From the NCBI GenBank assembly GCA_014706295.1, contig JACSVZ010000001.1, forward strand, positions 37,992,318 to 38,056,317: 64,000 bases of DNA, given 5' to 3'. Position 1 is the first letter of the stretch, and each line of letters opens with the position of its first letter. The notes below the pieces were generated by a model. That model saw only the letters and a program-made list of their open reading frames with translations, was not told where the DNA came from and did not search any database. This document shows, piece by piece, positions 24,613 to 36,600 of the stretch. Made by a program: the position numbers and the translations under genes. The DNA comes from Lycocorax pyrrhopterus obiensis. Its lineage: Eukaryota > Chordata > Aves > Passeriformes > Paradisaeidae.

Positions 24613-24901
24613 GTAAGAAACAATAATGTTCAGCTTTTTCACTTTTTTTACTCTGTACTGCTTAAAGTATCAGTATGATTTGATATTATTTCCTACCTGC
24701 TTTCTTCCCTTCTTAGAACAATGGCTTGTTATTGTAGAAAAAGCAATTTAGCTACTGAGTTCAACTGGTAAGCCATTTGCATTATAAGACAGATGGGCTT
24801 ATTACCATATAATGTTAAGCTTTTCTTCAAAAGTCCTATTTGAGAAACTCATAGATTAATTCAACCTGTGATTCAGAAGAAATCCCTTTTTCCATCCGCA
24901 G

Positions 24902-24925
24902 TCAAAGCTTGTTCAGATGAAATAA
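24902..24925 (+). CDS. Candidate terminal coding segment, 7 codons plus stop
   Basis: A pyrimidine-rich acceptor (CCCTTTTTCCATCCGCAG) at 24884-24901 lies 289 bases downstream of the 246-nt candidate exon. In phase 0, the phase required by that exon, it encodes SKLVQMK and then TAA. This would extend the helix-prone C-terminus (HEKLREV-SKLVQMK) and end the protein. Everything after the stop would be 3' UTR, possibly to the AATAAA at 26058. The coding part is short, so the evidence is the acceptor quality and the matching phase only. Confidence 0.22.
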   Translation, partial: SKLVQMK

Positions 24926-24949
24926 GGCAGATACACATGCAGGCAGGAC

Positions 24950-25540
24950 TAAGAAATCCCACTTGTCTCAACATCCTGAACCGAGCCAAAAGGGATGGTG
25001 AAGACGTCCAGCACTACAGCCACATTACTCAGGGCAGCACACTGTGCCCAAGCTCCCACTTGCTGTGTAAACTGTGCACAGCAAGCACGGTGCAGCTGGG
25101 GCACATCAGACCCAGAGCACTTCAGCTGCAAAACTCATGGGAGCACAAACAGCACCCAACAGCAGCTCCTGCCACATCGTCAGGCGCTTGGGAATCACGA
25201 CCAACCTCTCCCTTGTCCTCAAACTGCACTTGGACAAAGTCTAAAGGCAGCAAACCAAGCCACTTCAGGGAAGCACAGGCATGCAGTAGCCCTGCACACA
25301 CTTAAAGCCAGACAGATCTTAAAGCAGAAATCACTGAATCGGGCTCCTTTGGATATCTGCCTCCCCATCTGTGATCCCCTCCCTGTGTGCTGCACAGCAC
25401 TGGCCTGTCTGCCCAGAGGTGGAGTGACAAAGTGGCAGAGAATGAGCAGGACGAGTGTGCTTGCAGTCCCTGCAAAGTGCAGAGAAGCTCCTCTGCTCTC
25501 ATGTGCCCAATGCATTCCTGTTACACACAGTGAGTTATAA
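24950..25540. other. GC-rich block with long overlapping open frames
   Basis: This 600-base GC-rich block carries the longest open frames of the window. On the plus strand they are 181 codons (24995-25540) and 145 codons (24868-25305), and on the minus strand 177 codons (25219-25752). All overlap, which argues against each being a gene. The peptides are Cys/Ser/Gln/Thr-rich without domains. The block could be a 3' UTR of the candidate gene ending at 24925, an old LTR, or a GC-rich remnant. No terminal repeats or target duplication were seen. Confidence 0.4.
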
Positions 25541-26057
25541 TGATTTATGCACAGTAGAAAGAAATAGTAATTGACAACAATTTTGTGCCTCATGTTTTCA
25601 CTGAAGGAGGTTACTTTGATGAATACAGACAAGAGTGCAATCACTGCACACTGCGTCTTTGACACTCCTCTAATCCAATTTAACTGACTTAAACTGAAGG
25701 TAAACATAGCAAATATAAATATGGATTCAATTCTGTCTATAACCACAAACACACAGACCTTATCCAGAACTTATATCTTCTGTTTCCTTTTCTGTGTGCA
25801 TCAAGAATGTTTTTCTTCTTTTCCTCTTCACTACTAGGAGATTATGCTTTAAAAATGCAAAACATTCAGTTACTTACTAAGAATTATCACGTACATATGA
25901 ACTAGTTTTGGAATTCAAGTTGCATATCTGGAAGCTTCATGTCACACTGAATTATTCAAGTAAAGACTAATGCATTAAAATGGGTAAAATCCAGAGTGTC
26001 CTGCTTCTTATTTTTTAAAATGCTGTCTATTTTAGAAATATTTTGGTCTGTTAAGAA

Positions 26058-26063
26058 AATAAA
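26058..26063 (+). terminator. Possible poly(A) signal AATAAA
   Basis: An AATAAA lies about 1.1 kb beyond the candidate stop at 24925. It is the first canonical hexamer noticed after it on this strand, and an ATTAAA variant lies at about 25975. The hexamer is common in AT-rich DNA, so the call depends wholly on the gene model being real. Confidence 0.15.
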
Positions 26064-27848
26064 AGCATGCAGCAAGGTGAAGTAACAGACCTTCCCATGG
26101 ATTTCTTAGATCAGTGGTATCAAATACCTCAGTCCTCCACTCACAGCTACAGTGCCTCTAAGTATATTAAGCTGTACACTACTTGTGTTATACAAAACAT
26201 TTTTGCTGTTAGCATGCCATGCAATGTGTGAGACATCAAGCAAAAAAAGTCATGGAAGAGCTTTTTTTTTTTTTAAATATGTATATTTCTCCAGGTATTT
26301 GCAAAGCACTGTGCATTAACTAGGTACTCCATCTTCAAAGTTGGGAGTCCATGGGGCATTAGTTGGCCATCTTAGAAGCAGAGAAAATCATGCTAAAACA
26401 GGTAAGATAAATATATTCAAGTCGCAGAAACTATCAAGGTCCTCAATGCACAAAGCAGTAACACGCATCTGCAGGTGAGTAAAGGTTACCGTTCTGGCCA
26501 AAGTGTTTTGACTGAAGCCACAAAAACCAGGGACAAGGACAGAATCAGGGATCCAGGCTGGCATTTAAGGAGGCAGCATTTTTGAATAGTCAGTTACAGC
26601 AGGTTTGTGTTGCTCTGTTAAATCAGTTGTGTACTGCATGGATATTATATAGATCTTGGGGAAAAAAAAAAAACAGGGAAGCAAAACAAAGACTGCAGGT
26701 ATATATCTCCCAGGAAATACCAAAGAGAAGGGGAGAGAGCCTTTGCTTTGGAAGAGTTCTTGTATGTCCCACAGAACTCCCCAAATGGGTCATTAGAAGA
26801 ATGGAGAAACCTGGGAACCGACTGCATGAAGAGTTTTGATTTGCACAAAATGTGCTCAGACGGTTGTGTTCAGTCAGGCAAGCTCTTGGCAACTGCTCAG
26901 AGTGTCAAATAACAACTCCAAAATATCTATTTACAGCCTGAGTCTTTTCAGTGACCCAGTTTGCAGCACAGTTCCTCAGATTATACGACTGTTTTTGCTT
27001 CATTCCTGCTATTGACATTAAACTGTGCTTACAAACAAGTGTGTAGTGATTTATTAAAACATTCTGAACCAGACGTACAGCCACTGAACTCTGTACTATT
27101 TGATGGAGATCCAGCTTTGTAGCAGTGAATATGTGCCCAATGATGTCTTCCCTTACACTCTGGTGGAAACCTATGTCCCCTCACAACAGGCCAAACAAAC
27201 CCCTTTTGGTAAAGGGCAAAGGCAATTGATTTACAAAATTCAGACTAAGAAGGAGGATCATTGCTTTCCTGGAGAGTGAGAGGAGCATTGTCTGACATCT
27301 GCAGGACTGTATTCTGTCACTCTGCTGAAGAAACAGAAATGCAACAAATGCTACGTGCACAACACACCTTTTTCCAGTGGGTATCTTAATCCCATAACTG
27401 CACCATTTACAGTGGAGAAAATTTATCCTCCCAGTATCAAATCCTTCTGTATACTTGCAGCAAATCGATACAAATTTGCATCAGTAATGCTGAATAGGTT
27501 CCTTAAAAACAGTCCTTGAATTTTGTCCAGCAGCTGGCAATTTGTTTCTGTTGTTTAATACCAACAGTGATATGCTTGAATAAGTCTGTAAAGTAGTTTA
27601 ATTAAAGTATTAAATAAACAAAAAAAGTGTTTCTCTTGGAATCCAAACAAAACAGAGAATGAAAATTGAGAAAGGAGAGAAAAAAAAAACCCACAGCCAA
27701 ACAAAAAAAACCAATTAACAGACACCAAACCTCTGATAAACCATTCAAGCAAAACAAGCTTATCCCAAATCATAATGACGGCTCATTATAGAAAGATCTA
27801 ATGCTGCACAAACCACAGATTTTCAGTAATTGCAATCATCTTACTTAC
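26064..27848. other. AT-rich DNA, nothing recognised
   Basis: Contains an A/C-rich low-complexity run at about 27680-27715. No gene, RNA or repeat family is supported. Confidence 0.45.
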
Positions 27849-27928
27849 CTGCAACTCAGTGACAAGAGAACAAGAGGAAGGTGAAACTGCATAATAAATT
27901 GGGTAAAGCCTGTGCTGTTTTCCAGCAT
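27849..27928 (-). CDS. Candidate exon opening at ATG with hydrophobic segment
   Basis: Read on the minus strand, an acceptor (TGCACATTTCCTACAG) is directly followed by ATG. The 80 bases end at a near-perfect donor, CAG|GTAAGTAAG. In the frame of that ATG the peptide is MLENSTGFTQ followed by a hydrophobic run containing HLPLVLLSLSC, resembling a signal peptide or membrane segment. A second frame, part of a 106-codon frame extending to 28118, is also open. Exonic use is possible but not shown, and I recognise no homologue. The flanking 27930-28130 is GC-rich. Confidence 0.22.
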
Positions 27929-28129
27929 CTGTAGGAAATGTGCAGTCAGAGTTTCCCCAGCTCAAATGCCCAGCTAAGGTGAACTCAAGGCCACGCTCAA
28001 AGTTCAGGACCGATGGAGAGGGGTTGGCAGCTCTCAGTGCAGGCAGAGCTCCCAGGCAGTTCTCAGGTGGCTGTGCCTGCAGCACAAAGCTGAGCCAAGG
28101 GTCTTGAGCAGACCACACACACGGGGCCT

Positions 28130-30111
28130 GGCAGCAAAGCTTGTAAAAGAAAGGTTAAGGGCGGTGTAGTAATGTCAGGAGACAGAGCAACAGCTGGCTG
28201 CAGGCATATCTTAACATGAAGATGACTTCTAAGCACTCAGTAGGGGTTGGAAAAAGTACCTGCATGCAGCAGTGCGGGACAAAGAAGCAAGCTACCAAAG
28301 CACTTTAGGTATTTCTAAAGAAAATTAAGCACTTTTCCCATCATGGCTTCAGAACTGAATGATGTTTAGTATAAAGACAGGAAGGAAAACGCTTTCAGTT
28401 CACTTAGGAGCACATAAAGACAATAATTGCTTTAAAAATTAAGCTGTGTAAATACTGTAAATCGCATTTAGGTAAGCAGAATACAACATTTCTAACATTC
28501 CAGTATCTCAGCCACAGCTAGGTACTAAATTCTCTAAGCTGCTAGTAGCAGAGAATTCAGCATCTTCCTCTTCTATCTCAGAAATCAACAATCCAGATAA
28601 AACCAGGCATATCCATAAGCTTGTAGAATATGCACAGAAACGTGACAGAAGGTCAATTACAAAATGTCTGAATAATATTCCCATGAAGACATAAATTTTT
28701 AAATATTACAATAAAATATGTAAAAGCTTCTCTGTGACATATGAGGAGTTTTTGTGTTTGGTAACTCTCTGGACAAAGTCTGTTTTTCCAGTGCGCAAAG
28801 CAGTATTGCCGAGAGGTAATTGTATTAGGAAGAAAGGAGGGTGGAAGCCAAGAAGGAAATTATGTGATTGTCACGGACAATGCAAGAGGAAAATTTGAGA
28901 GGGGTTGTCTCTGTATGTTTCATAACAACAACCTGCAGTTTTAGTACACTTCTCTTTAAAGAATTCAAAGCATTCTACAAGCAAGGTTTCATGCAGTTGC
29001 ACCTTGGCAGGACACCAAGACCTTCCTGCTCATTCCGTTTGGTTTTTTCCAAATAAAACCCCTTTCTGTCCTTTAAGACTGTCATGTAAATTGGTGAAAT
29101 AATACCTAGTTGAAGCAGACAGTCAGACACTAAAGTTAATTTTCTCTTCCTAGTCTCTGTGGATACCTCACTATTAAATTACAGCAATATTTCTAAGACA
29201 AATCTGATACCTGCGCTCTACGTACACTGCAAATTTCAACTTCTCAAGGGCTTTCAATTAAGAGACCTCCAAGAAGAAGAGCAAGAGAAACTTAGTAAAC
29301 CACACCTTCATGCCTTAATAGGGTGCTGCCCACCTTCTACCCAAAAGTCTATAAATGAGCTAAAATGGGAGACTTGTGTTCCAAGTTAATTCTTAATTCT
29401 CCGCTGAGAGATCTTGGACCTCTGGCCTTGGAAGTATAAAGGCACCTGGATCACAGCGTCTCCAATCTTGATGTGACATCTATACGGCACAACTCATAGG
29501 TTTAGAAAGGGCCTTTTCTGAAAACTCCCTCATAACTTTGAACAGAGAATATTTGCGAGCAAGTGTTTAGGAACACAAATACAGCCTTCCAAAGGTTTCT
29601 GCTTGGCTTCAGAGATTAAGTCTCACTTCACATTTAGGAGCTAAGGACAGGTCCTCTGAATCGGTTTCTATTGATAGTTGTTACCTCAGGGTACTAAGGG
29701 TTATTAAGCGTGACTGACATGCTACATCAGCAGAGCTCCCAGAAGTAATGCTGCTTGATCAGTATACCTGAAATTTGACCAATTTAACTTATTTTGCTCA
29801 GAGGGTAATTTAATGTACGGATGCTGACTTAATATGCATCACTTTACAGTTCCTACTGAATTTCCTCTTGGAGCAGTTATCTGCATTAGAATATTTCTCC
29901 TTCCATACCAGGAGAGCACTACCAGTGCACATATAGCCTGCACGTCATTTAAATTTAATGGGGCCTGATTTCTCAGAACTACGTTTTAGAGATATTTGGG
30001 CTCCTAAGGATGAAGTCAGTGGTTGAGGTACTTTGGAAAGAACAGTATTACCTATGTGCATCCCAAGACAACTGATTTTTTTCCAAATAAAGACCTACAT
30101 GAGTTACTTAC
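28130..30111. other. AT-rich DNA, nothing recognised
   Basis: No supported feature. A 76-codon frame at 29159-29389 (plus) follows an acceptor-like TTTTCTCTTCCTAG but lacks a good donor. Confidence 0.45.
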
Positions 30112-30178
30112 AGATATGATTATCAAATTAATCCAGGACTTCTCTAGATGATGTAGCAAATAGATAGCATAAGCAGAA
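30112..30178 (-). CDS. Weak candidate exon, 67 nt
   Basis: Read on the minus strand, TTTTTCTTCCTGGATTGCAG precedes 67 bases that end at ATCT|GTAAGT. One frame is open (SAYAIYLLHHLEKSWIN and onward). The signals are good but the segment is short and the family is unknown. It is listed because its phase fits neighbouring minus-strand candidates. Confidence 0.13.
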
Positions 30179-33100
30179 CTGCAATCCAGGAAGAAAAATT
30201 CAGAAGTCTGCACAGTAACCACAGAATAACCCTTCTTCCCTTTAACTACTTCACTCTTCAAATCAATACACATTGATCAAAAACTACTATACTTTAAAAA
30301 TAAAATTTTCTTAGACTGGCAAAGCCATTTGTAAAGTCTGATCAGAAGTGAAACTCCAACATTATAGTATTAGAATCTTTATAAGTTTAATTATATTTTA
30401 CCGAGGCCTATATTTTAGCTAACTGTTGGTAGTAATAATTGATTGGATATGTATGCACATTTATTTCCATTCTTATGGCAGTTTTTGTAGCTTTTTGTAA
30501 TGTAAGACTCTTTTATGTAATGTTTTGTAATGGTAATGTCCTTTTTTTTAATGAATAAGTAGTTTAAAGAGAATAATAATATACACTGCTAAGGGACAAA
30601 CAGCATTTTCATAAGATACCAAGGGAGATAGGTAGATAGATGGAATAATTCTTTCACAAGCTATGTTTTGGCCACAAATCTATACTTTGTTCAATATTTT
30701 AAATTGGTAGCTTTATTCAGTACCTCTTCTAAAGATAATTACACTACTCAGGATTCATTATACTGAAAAAAAAACCTATAAAGATACAGCAAATTAAATT
30801 TCAGGAGCACTTTTGTTTCTTAATTGATCAAAAGAATTATGGAGCACTGTACAACTGTAACGGCCACAGGTCTAATGGACATGTCAGGAAGTCTGGCCTG
30901 CAAATGGCAGGAAAGTCACTTCATCAGACAAGCCAGCAGGCTAAGTTCTGCTGTCACTACACTGAAATAGATGGTGTTGGGCAACTGTGTTTAAGAGCAA
31001 TTTGACCCACTGACTATAGTGGAAATTGTGCTAATGCATGTAAAAGAATAAATGGATCTTTCTTAGCTTAAATACAGCAGATTGAGAGCCAGGAATATTA
31101 TCTCATTTATGCTGGCAGGGGCCATTTGAAGTAATGCTATTGTGTTAATGCAAACTGACATTCTTTATGTCTTCCCAGCAATCTATCAGTCTGCTGCTAT
31201 GTATATCATATATAATGTGTATTGTTTTAGTGAGTAAAAATGATCACTTTAAATACATAATGTCATGCATCTGTCTTTATTACAGCCAAAACAATGAAAG
31301 TCTGCCATCTCACTCTACAATCAAACCTCTATTTTTTATTAAAGACTATTCCATTATTCTGCAATAAGAGACCTATTACATGCCCTCATTTTGGTGAAAT
31401 TACTAATGCAGATTGAGTTTCCTAGAAGAATTACTGAACTTCTGTACTTTTTGAGATTCTAACTTAATTCATGTGCTTATCATGATAATGTGCTTTATTA
31501 CTTGTTACACCAAGCTGATGAATTCTCCGTAGGCAATGCGTAATTATTTGACAGTCCCTTTTACAAGAACACTGAAAATTGCTGTTCTACAGTGACTCCA
31601 TGCAGTTTACACCATCCCTTTTATATTTCATCTCCTGACTCAGAGCTGTCACTCTGATCTGTCTGTATTAATTCAAGGACAAAAGTTCTATTAAATTTTC
31701 AAATTATCTAATTATAGTGCTGATTTCACATTAAGATATAGGAAATAAAATAAGAAGACTTGGCATTATTTTATCAGTTCAACATTCCTTAGGTATGTGA
31801 GGGCATTATCCCAAATCCAATCCACTAAATGCAGCTTGGTGAAAAGTTTTAGGATGTGCTCAGTGAAACTGGGTTAGAACACTTCTACAGATGAATAAGC
31901 AAAATGGATAATGCTACCACTTTTCAGATCAACTTATACACATCCCACATTCTTCATCCAAACAAGAGCCAGTAGATCCATAAATAAGAAGAACATAGAG
32001 TATTACTGGCTAAGTATTTCACCACTGATGATTTCCATTTTACTGCTGTTCTTTTTCAAGAGTTTATATACAGAGTTTTAAAATACCAGAACAGTCAAGC
32101 TACATTTAAAAATTTAGTTTTATCTCATAAAATTTCAGAGAAAAGCTTAAAGATTTTAAACAAGAACTCAAAAGGACACAAGAAAAGAAAATCCCACTTT
32201 CCCACATGTATTTAATTTTTAATACTTGGCATTTTCTTATTCTTAATTTGTAAGCTTCATTTTAAATGTTCTATGCCACCAGTGAATAAACAGCCTCCTT
32301 GACATATGCTGGGCCAGTTAGATACCAACAAGTTCCAGCACCTGAGGGATGACAGAAGAAATTCAGCCCAGTCCTGGACCACTTTCCCCATTCTAGCTAG
32401 CTCAACTGGTCACGGAAATTATGCTCTTTCAGCAGAAGAAACTCATCTTCAGAGCCCAGCTACTTACTCAGTGCTGATTTACAGCACAGCTGGACTCAAA
32501 GTTGCCATTTCCCAAGCACCAGAAGATCTTTTCCAGATCCTTTTAATCAAAATTAGAACACTTAACTATAATCAAAATGGTTGCTGAATTAACTTAAATT
32601 TCCACTTAGAGTCAGCTTGACATCAAAATGTACTTTGTGCATTTTGTGCTTCATGAACCCTGTAGGTTTAAAGTGCCTGGAGCCCAAAAGAGAGAAGTTG
32701 CTTGGCCCTCTGGTCGGTTGCATGGAAGAAGTTCTCAGCACCATGAGAGTGCAGAAACTTTCCACAAATAAAGCCTGCTGCCTGGCCATGAGAGAAACTG
32801 TATTTAATCTTTAGGAAAAACAGGGTTAATGTGTTCATTACACTGAATTTCCCCTGTTAAGAATTATTCCACTCAGTTTGTGGAAGCCGTAACAGTGAAT
32901 TAAGCCAAAGCAAAAAAAAATGGGTGCTGTGTTTATTGCATTACTAAGCTTAGAAAAGAACTTCTAGGACCTCACAGGTCACCATGAATATTTAACATCC
33001 CATAACTGCTATGGTAATGTGGTTCTGGTTTTATTTTTCTCCAATAGAAGAAGATATTTCTTCAGTGTGCACTTGTTATGCCAGTGTGGAGGAATTTCAG

Positions 33101-33637
33101 TTTACGTTTCAGTGATGAGGCACATAAGCAGCAGCAGATGGTATTTGGAACACAGTGAAGATACAAAGATATCTGGGGAGCTGGAAGAGAGGATCTGAGC
33201 ATTGCAAGCTGCTTTATAAGCCCTCACTGAAGAAAGCATACACTTCCTAACATGTTTACTTGCTAACATTGTTTTCAGTTACTCCCTCTAAAAGGCTAAC
33301 AATATAATACGCTAAGTATTCCTTCAAAACATTGCAATAAAGCTCAAAAAGAAACCCCAAAGTATACTTATGTTTTCCAACCTTTATAATTCCCTTCTCT
33401 ATGCATACTGCTTAGCAGAAAAGAGTATTATATGAATTTGGCAAACACGGAACTGAGTTGCAGAGGGGCAAAGAAACCCCACTGGAAGCCTGTAATACTG
33501 CTAAAAATTCAGCAGAAGTCTCCAGGCTTAAGCTATAATGCATTAACCGTGATGTTGCCTGTAGGAGAAATCAATAAAAGGTATTTGAATGTGGAGAAAA
33601 GCAGGAAACAAGCAGTAAGGAATATCTGGTGGGAATT
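30179..33637. other. AT-rich DNA, nothing recognised
   Basis: Includes a cluster of TGTAATG-like words at about 30495-30540 and a short GATA run at 30630. No gene or interspersed repeat is supported. Confidence 0.45.
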
Positions 33638-33665
33638 TAGCTGGTTATCTTTAGATAACCAGCTA
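33638..33665. repeat. Perfect inverted repeat with 2-nt loop
   Basis: The arms TAGCTGGTTATCT and AGATAACCAGCTA are exact reverse complements of 13 bases each, separated by TT. This could form a tight hairpin in single-stranded DNA or RNA. It is too short to be a microRNA precursor. No flanking target duplication was seen. Confidence 0.93.
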
Positions 33666-36600
33666 CAAGATTATTAGGATCTGGGGCTAGTCAAGAGACC
33701 CAAGACAAAAGCAAACCACATGGATAGGTGATTGGAGTCCTGGATTGCTACTGAAAGCTCAGTTCTCTTGGGAATTAAGTGCTGGTGACGCTACTCATGA
33801 TACCTGTCACCCAAGTGCAGAGTTAGAGATCAAGAAGGTAGAGAAAAAGGTAGCTCAGGTTGTGAGTGCAAACAGGTGGCAGATAATTGGGGTGGAGGTG
33901 GGTGTGACATGATGTCTCAGACTGAACTTCTGAGTTTTCATGCAGAAATCTGCTACTTCCTCTATTGCCTTTCATAATACCTGTAGTGAGCCAAAGTAGC
34001 ACATGCCAAATCCTCTAGCTGGTAAAGAGACAGGAACCAAAATTAATAATTAGGAGACTGATCATGGTCTGTGCTTCCCCACACACAATATTTAGGTTGG
34101 GAAAACAGAGGTCTTTGGGGACTGAAAAGAAGGTGAAGGTTTTGACTGAAGGAAGTGCCCTAGAAGTGGACAAAGTTCCTGGAGGTCAGAACTGCATGGA
34201 GACAAACGCAAGGGATGTCCAAAGCCCTTGGCTCACAAAGCCCAGGCTGGGTTGTGATGAGCAACAGCGTAGTAGGAACCAACCCACTTTCTGACCAAAA
34301 GTCCCGGACTGCCAGTGACCTCCCTGACAAAAAGTGATGGCAAGATCGGATGATCAGAGCTCTGAGACAGCAAGGGAGCAGGAAGTGTGTAAAACTCTGG
34401 TTTCACTGCTTAAATAGACCTTAGAAGCTAGATCCACTCGGTGTTATCATTCACACTGTTTTACCTGTGGTACTGGAGTTTTTGAAGTACTGCCAGGTCC
34501 CATCTAGGCATGGCTGTGGTGACTTAAGCAAAGCAAGTCCATTTTTTAATTTTTCTGCAGACTCAAAGAGCTCATGAAGTTCTCAGTCCAGAGAAGTTTA
34601 GATATGCAGGTACCTAAGATACATTTAGAAAGGTTTTGAATATGATTTTTTTTGCTTTATACACTTCATTTCCAAGTTCAGTTCCACATGGTAAATTCTT
34701 AACAGAGTTTTGTTGTATAACGAAGATTTATGAAGGGATCATATGGATTGTAAGACACTTCCCTACAAAAACCAACTGAAAAGCAGAACTCTGCTTGACC
34801 TTCCACCCGCCTTTGCAGGTCTAAAAAAGAAGTAAGTCCCTCTGCCTGAACCTGGGATGAAACAGGCTGATTATTTTACTGTTGTTATTCTTACTCTGGA
34901 GCAGGAATTATGGGACAGCTTATTTTTAACTGCTAGTTTATTTTAAACAGTCATTGAGTAAACAAGAACACTAATTGTGGTTAGTGATAGACAAGAATTG
35001 CCTGGAGGAAAGCTTGGATTCAACAAGAAAGGGTTTACATTTTTTTTAATCTCATAATGAAATCAAAACATGGAGGAAGCATTTTAACTGAGTAATGGGC
35101 TGCATATTTGTAAAAACTCTTTATTCAAATTGATGAGGCAAACAGGATTTTGCTTTAATCCACATGGAGTGATCAGAGTAGTTCACCTTCCTACAGTACT
35201 GCAGCTAACATGTTACAAAATAAAGACTCTGAGAGAAGGAAATTGTTTTTACCATCTCCTTTGCACACAGTGCCCAGGGGAGGCTCCACACCGACGGGGT
35301 CCAACCACAATTGCAGAGACAACTGATCTGCTAGAGAAACAGCTAAAGAGATACTGTTAACAGCTAGTTTACATTTAAAGGTAGAAATGTGTACCACCAA
35401 CAGGTTAAAAACTCTGAGCTGTTCAGTGTGGAACTGCTGAGTGATTATTTGAACACCTTGGGATAGGAGGAAATCTATGAGAGGAGTAGGACAAATATTT
35501 GGGGGAGCTGGAGGCAATATGGCCTCCCTGATTGTCAGCAGCAGTCTGAAGACAATGGCTCTTTCAAGAACACAGGGAGTGAACAAAGATTAATTTTTAA
35601 GGTACAGAATTTTAGCAGCATTTTCTTTTACTTTGTATAATTTGTTTGTATTATTTTAGCACCTAGGAAATAACCAAGGTGAGGATTCCAATGCCTACTC
35701 CATGAACATTTGGGGAAACAGATGGAGCAGATGAACATTTATCACTTGTTTAACAGTTAATGCACTGCAATACTCCAATCATTTGGGTTGCTCTGTAATT
35801 CCTCAACAACCATCATGTGGCCAACTCCTGATAGAATCTGACTTCTTAATGGCACCCTCTGAGGTCCCTCAACCTCTGGAGGAACAAAAGTATACAAAAA
35901 TTACACCATTGCATTTCAATGCATGATTTCCAGCATGATTGTCTAGAACACTGAAAATCTGATTATAGTACTTTTTTATAGCTACATGCTTGCAGCAAAA
36001 GTGATGTTATAAACAGATGAGCCTGCAGTTTAGATAGTGTATTTTAAAAAAATCTATTTTTATTAAATAAGAATTGTATTAAAATGTGTTGCCTGCACAA
36101 ACAAGATTGCAAAATAACAGATGTTATTTCCATAATTTTGGGGGTTTAAGCGTGAATTGAATTTTTATTTTGATTTTTTTTAGTATTAATCAGTGAAATA
36201 AAAGTATTTTAACCACAAGTTTTCTGATGTCCTTCTATTACTTTACATGGTACAGGTGATATGCAGACTTATAACTGCTGAATTTACAATATAGATGTAA
36301 ACAATATTTAGATGAATTGATGCATGGTCTAATGCTAATTAAATCAAGAGGGCTAGAAACAGAATGAATTAAGCCCTTTTGAGTTCTGTTCAAATTTGCA
36401 TTTTACATATGGTATTAAGGTGACTTTTTCCATTTCAATCTATACCATAGGTCTATAAAATTCATGGTTATCTATATTTGTATTTTTACAATATTTTTTA
36501 CTTAAAAGAGTAAGAGAAAATAGTTCTATTCCAGGGTAGTACAAATCCATTCAGGAGATATTTCTCTCTCCCTTCACTGTCACAAGCAAGGAAGACAGGT

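Noticed and set aside
25219..25752. 177-codon minus-strand frame as a gene
   Set aside because: It overlaps equally long plus-strand frames in GC-rich DNA and has no domain, start context or splice evidence.
30495..30540. Cluster of TGTAATG words as a tandem repeat or binding-site array
   Set aside because: Spacing is irregular and the words are AT-rich and short, so chance is enough.
35840..35885. CTGAGGTCCCTCAACCTCTG, similar to a CR1 3' tail
   Set aside because: Only about 20 bases match and the expected upstream ACTGGATGACC block is missing.
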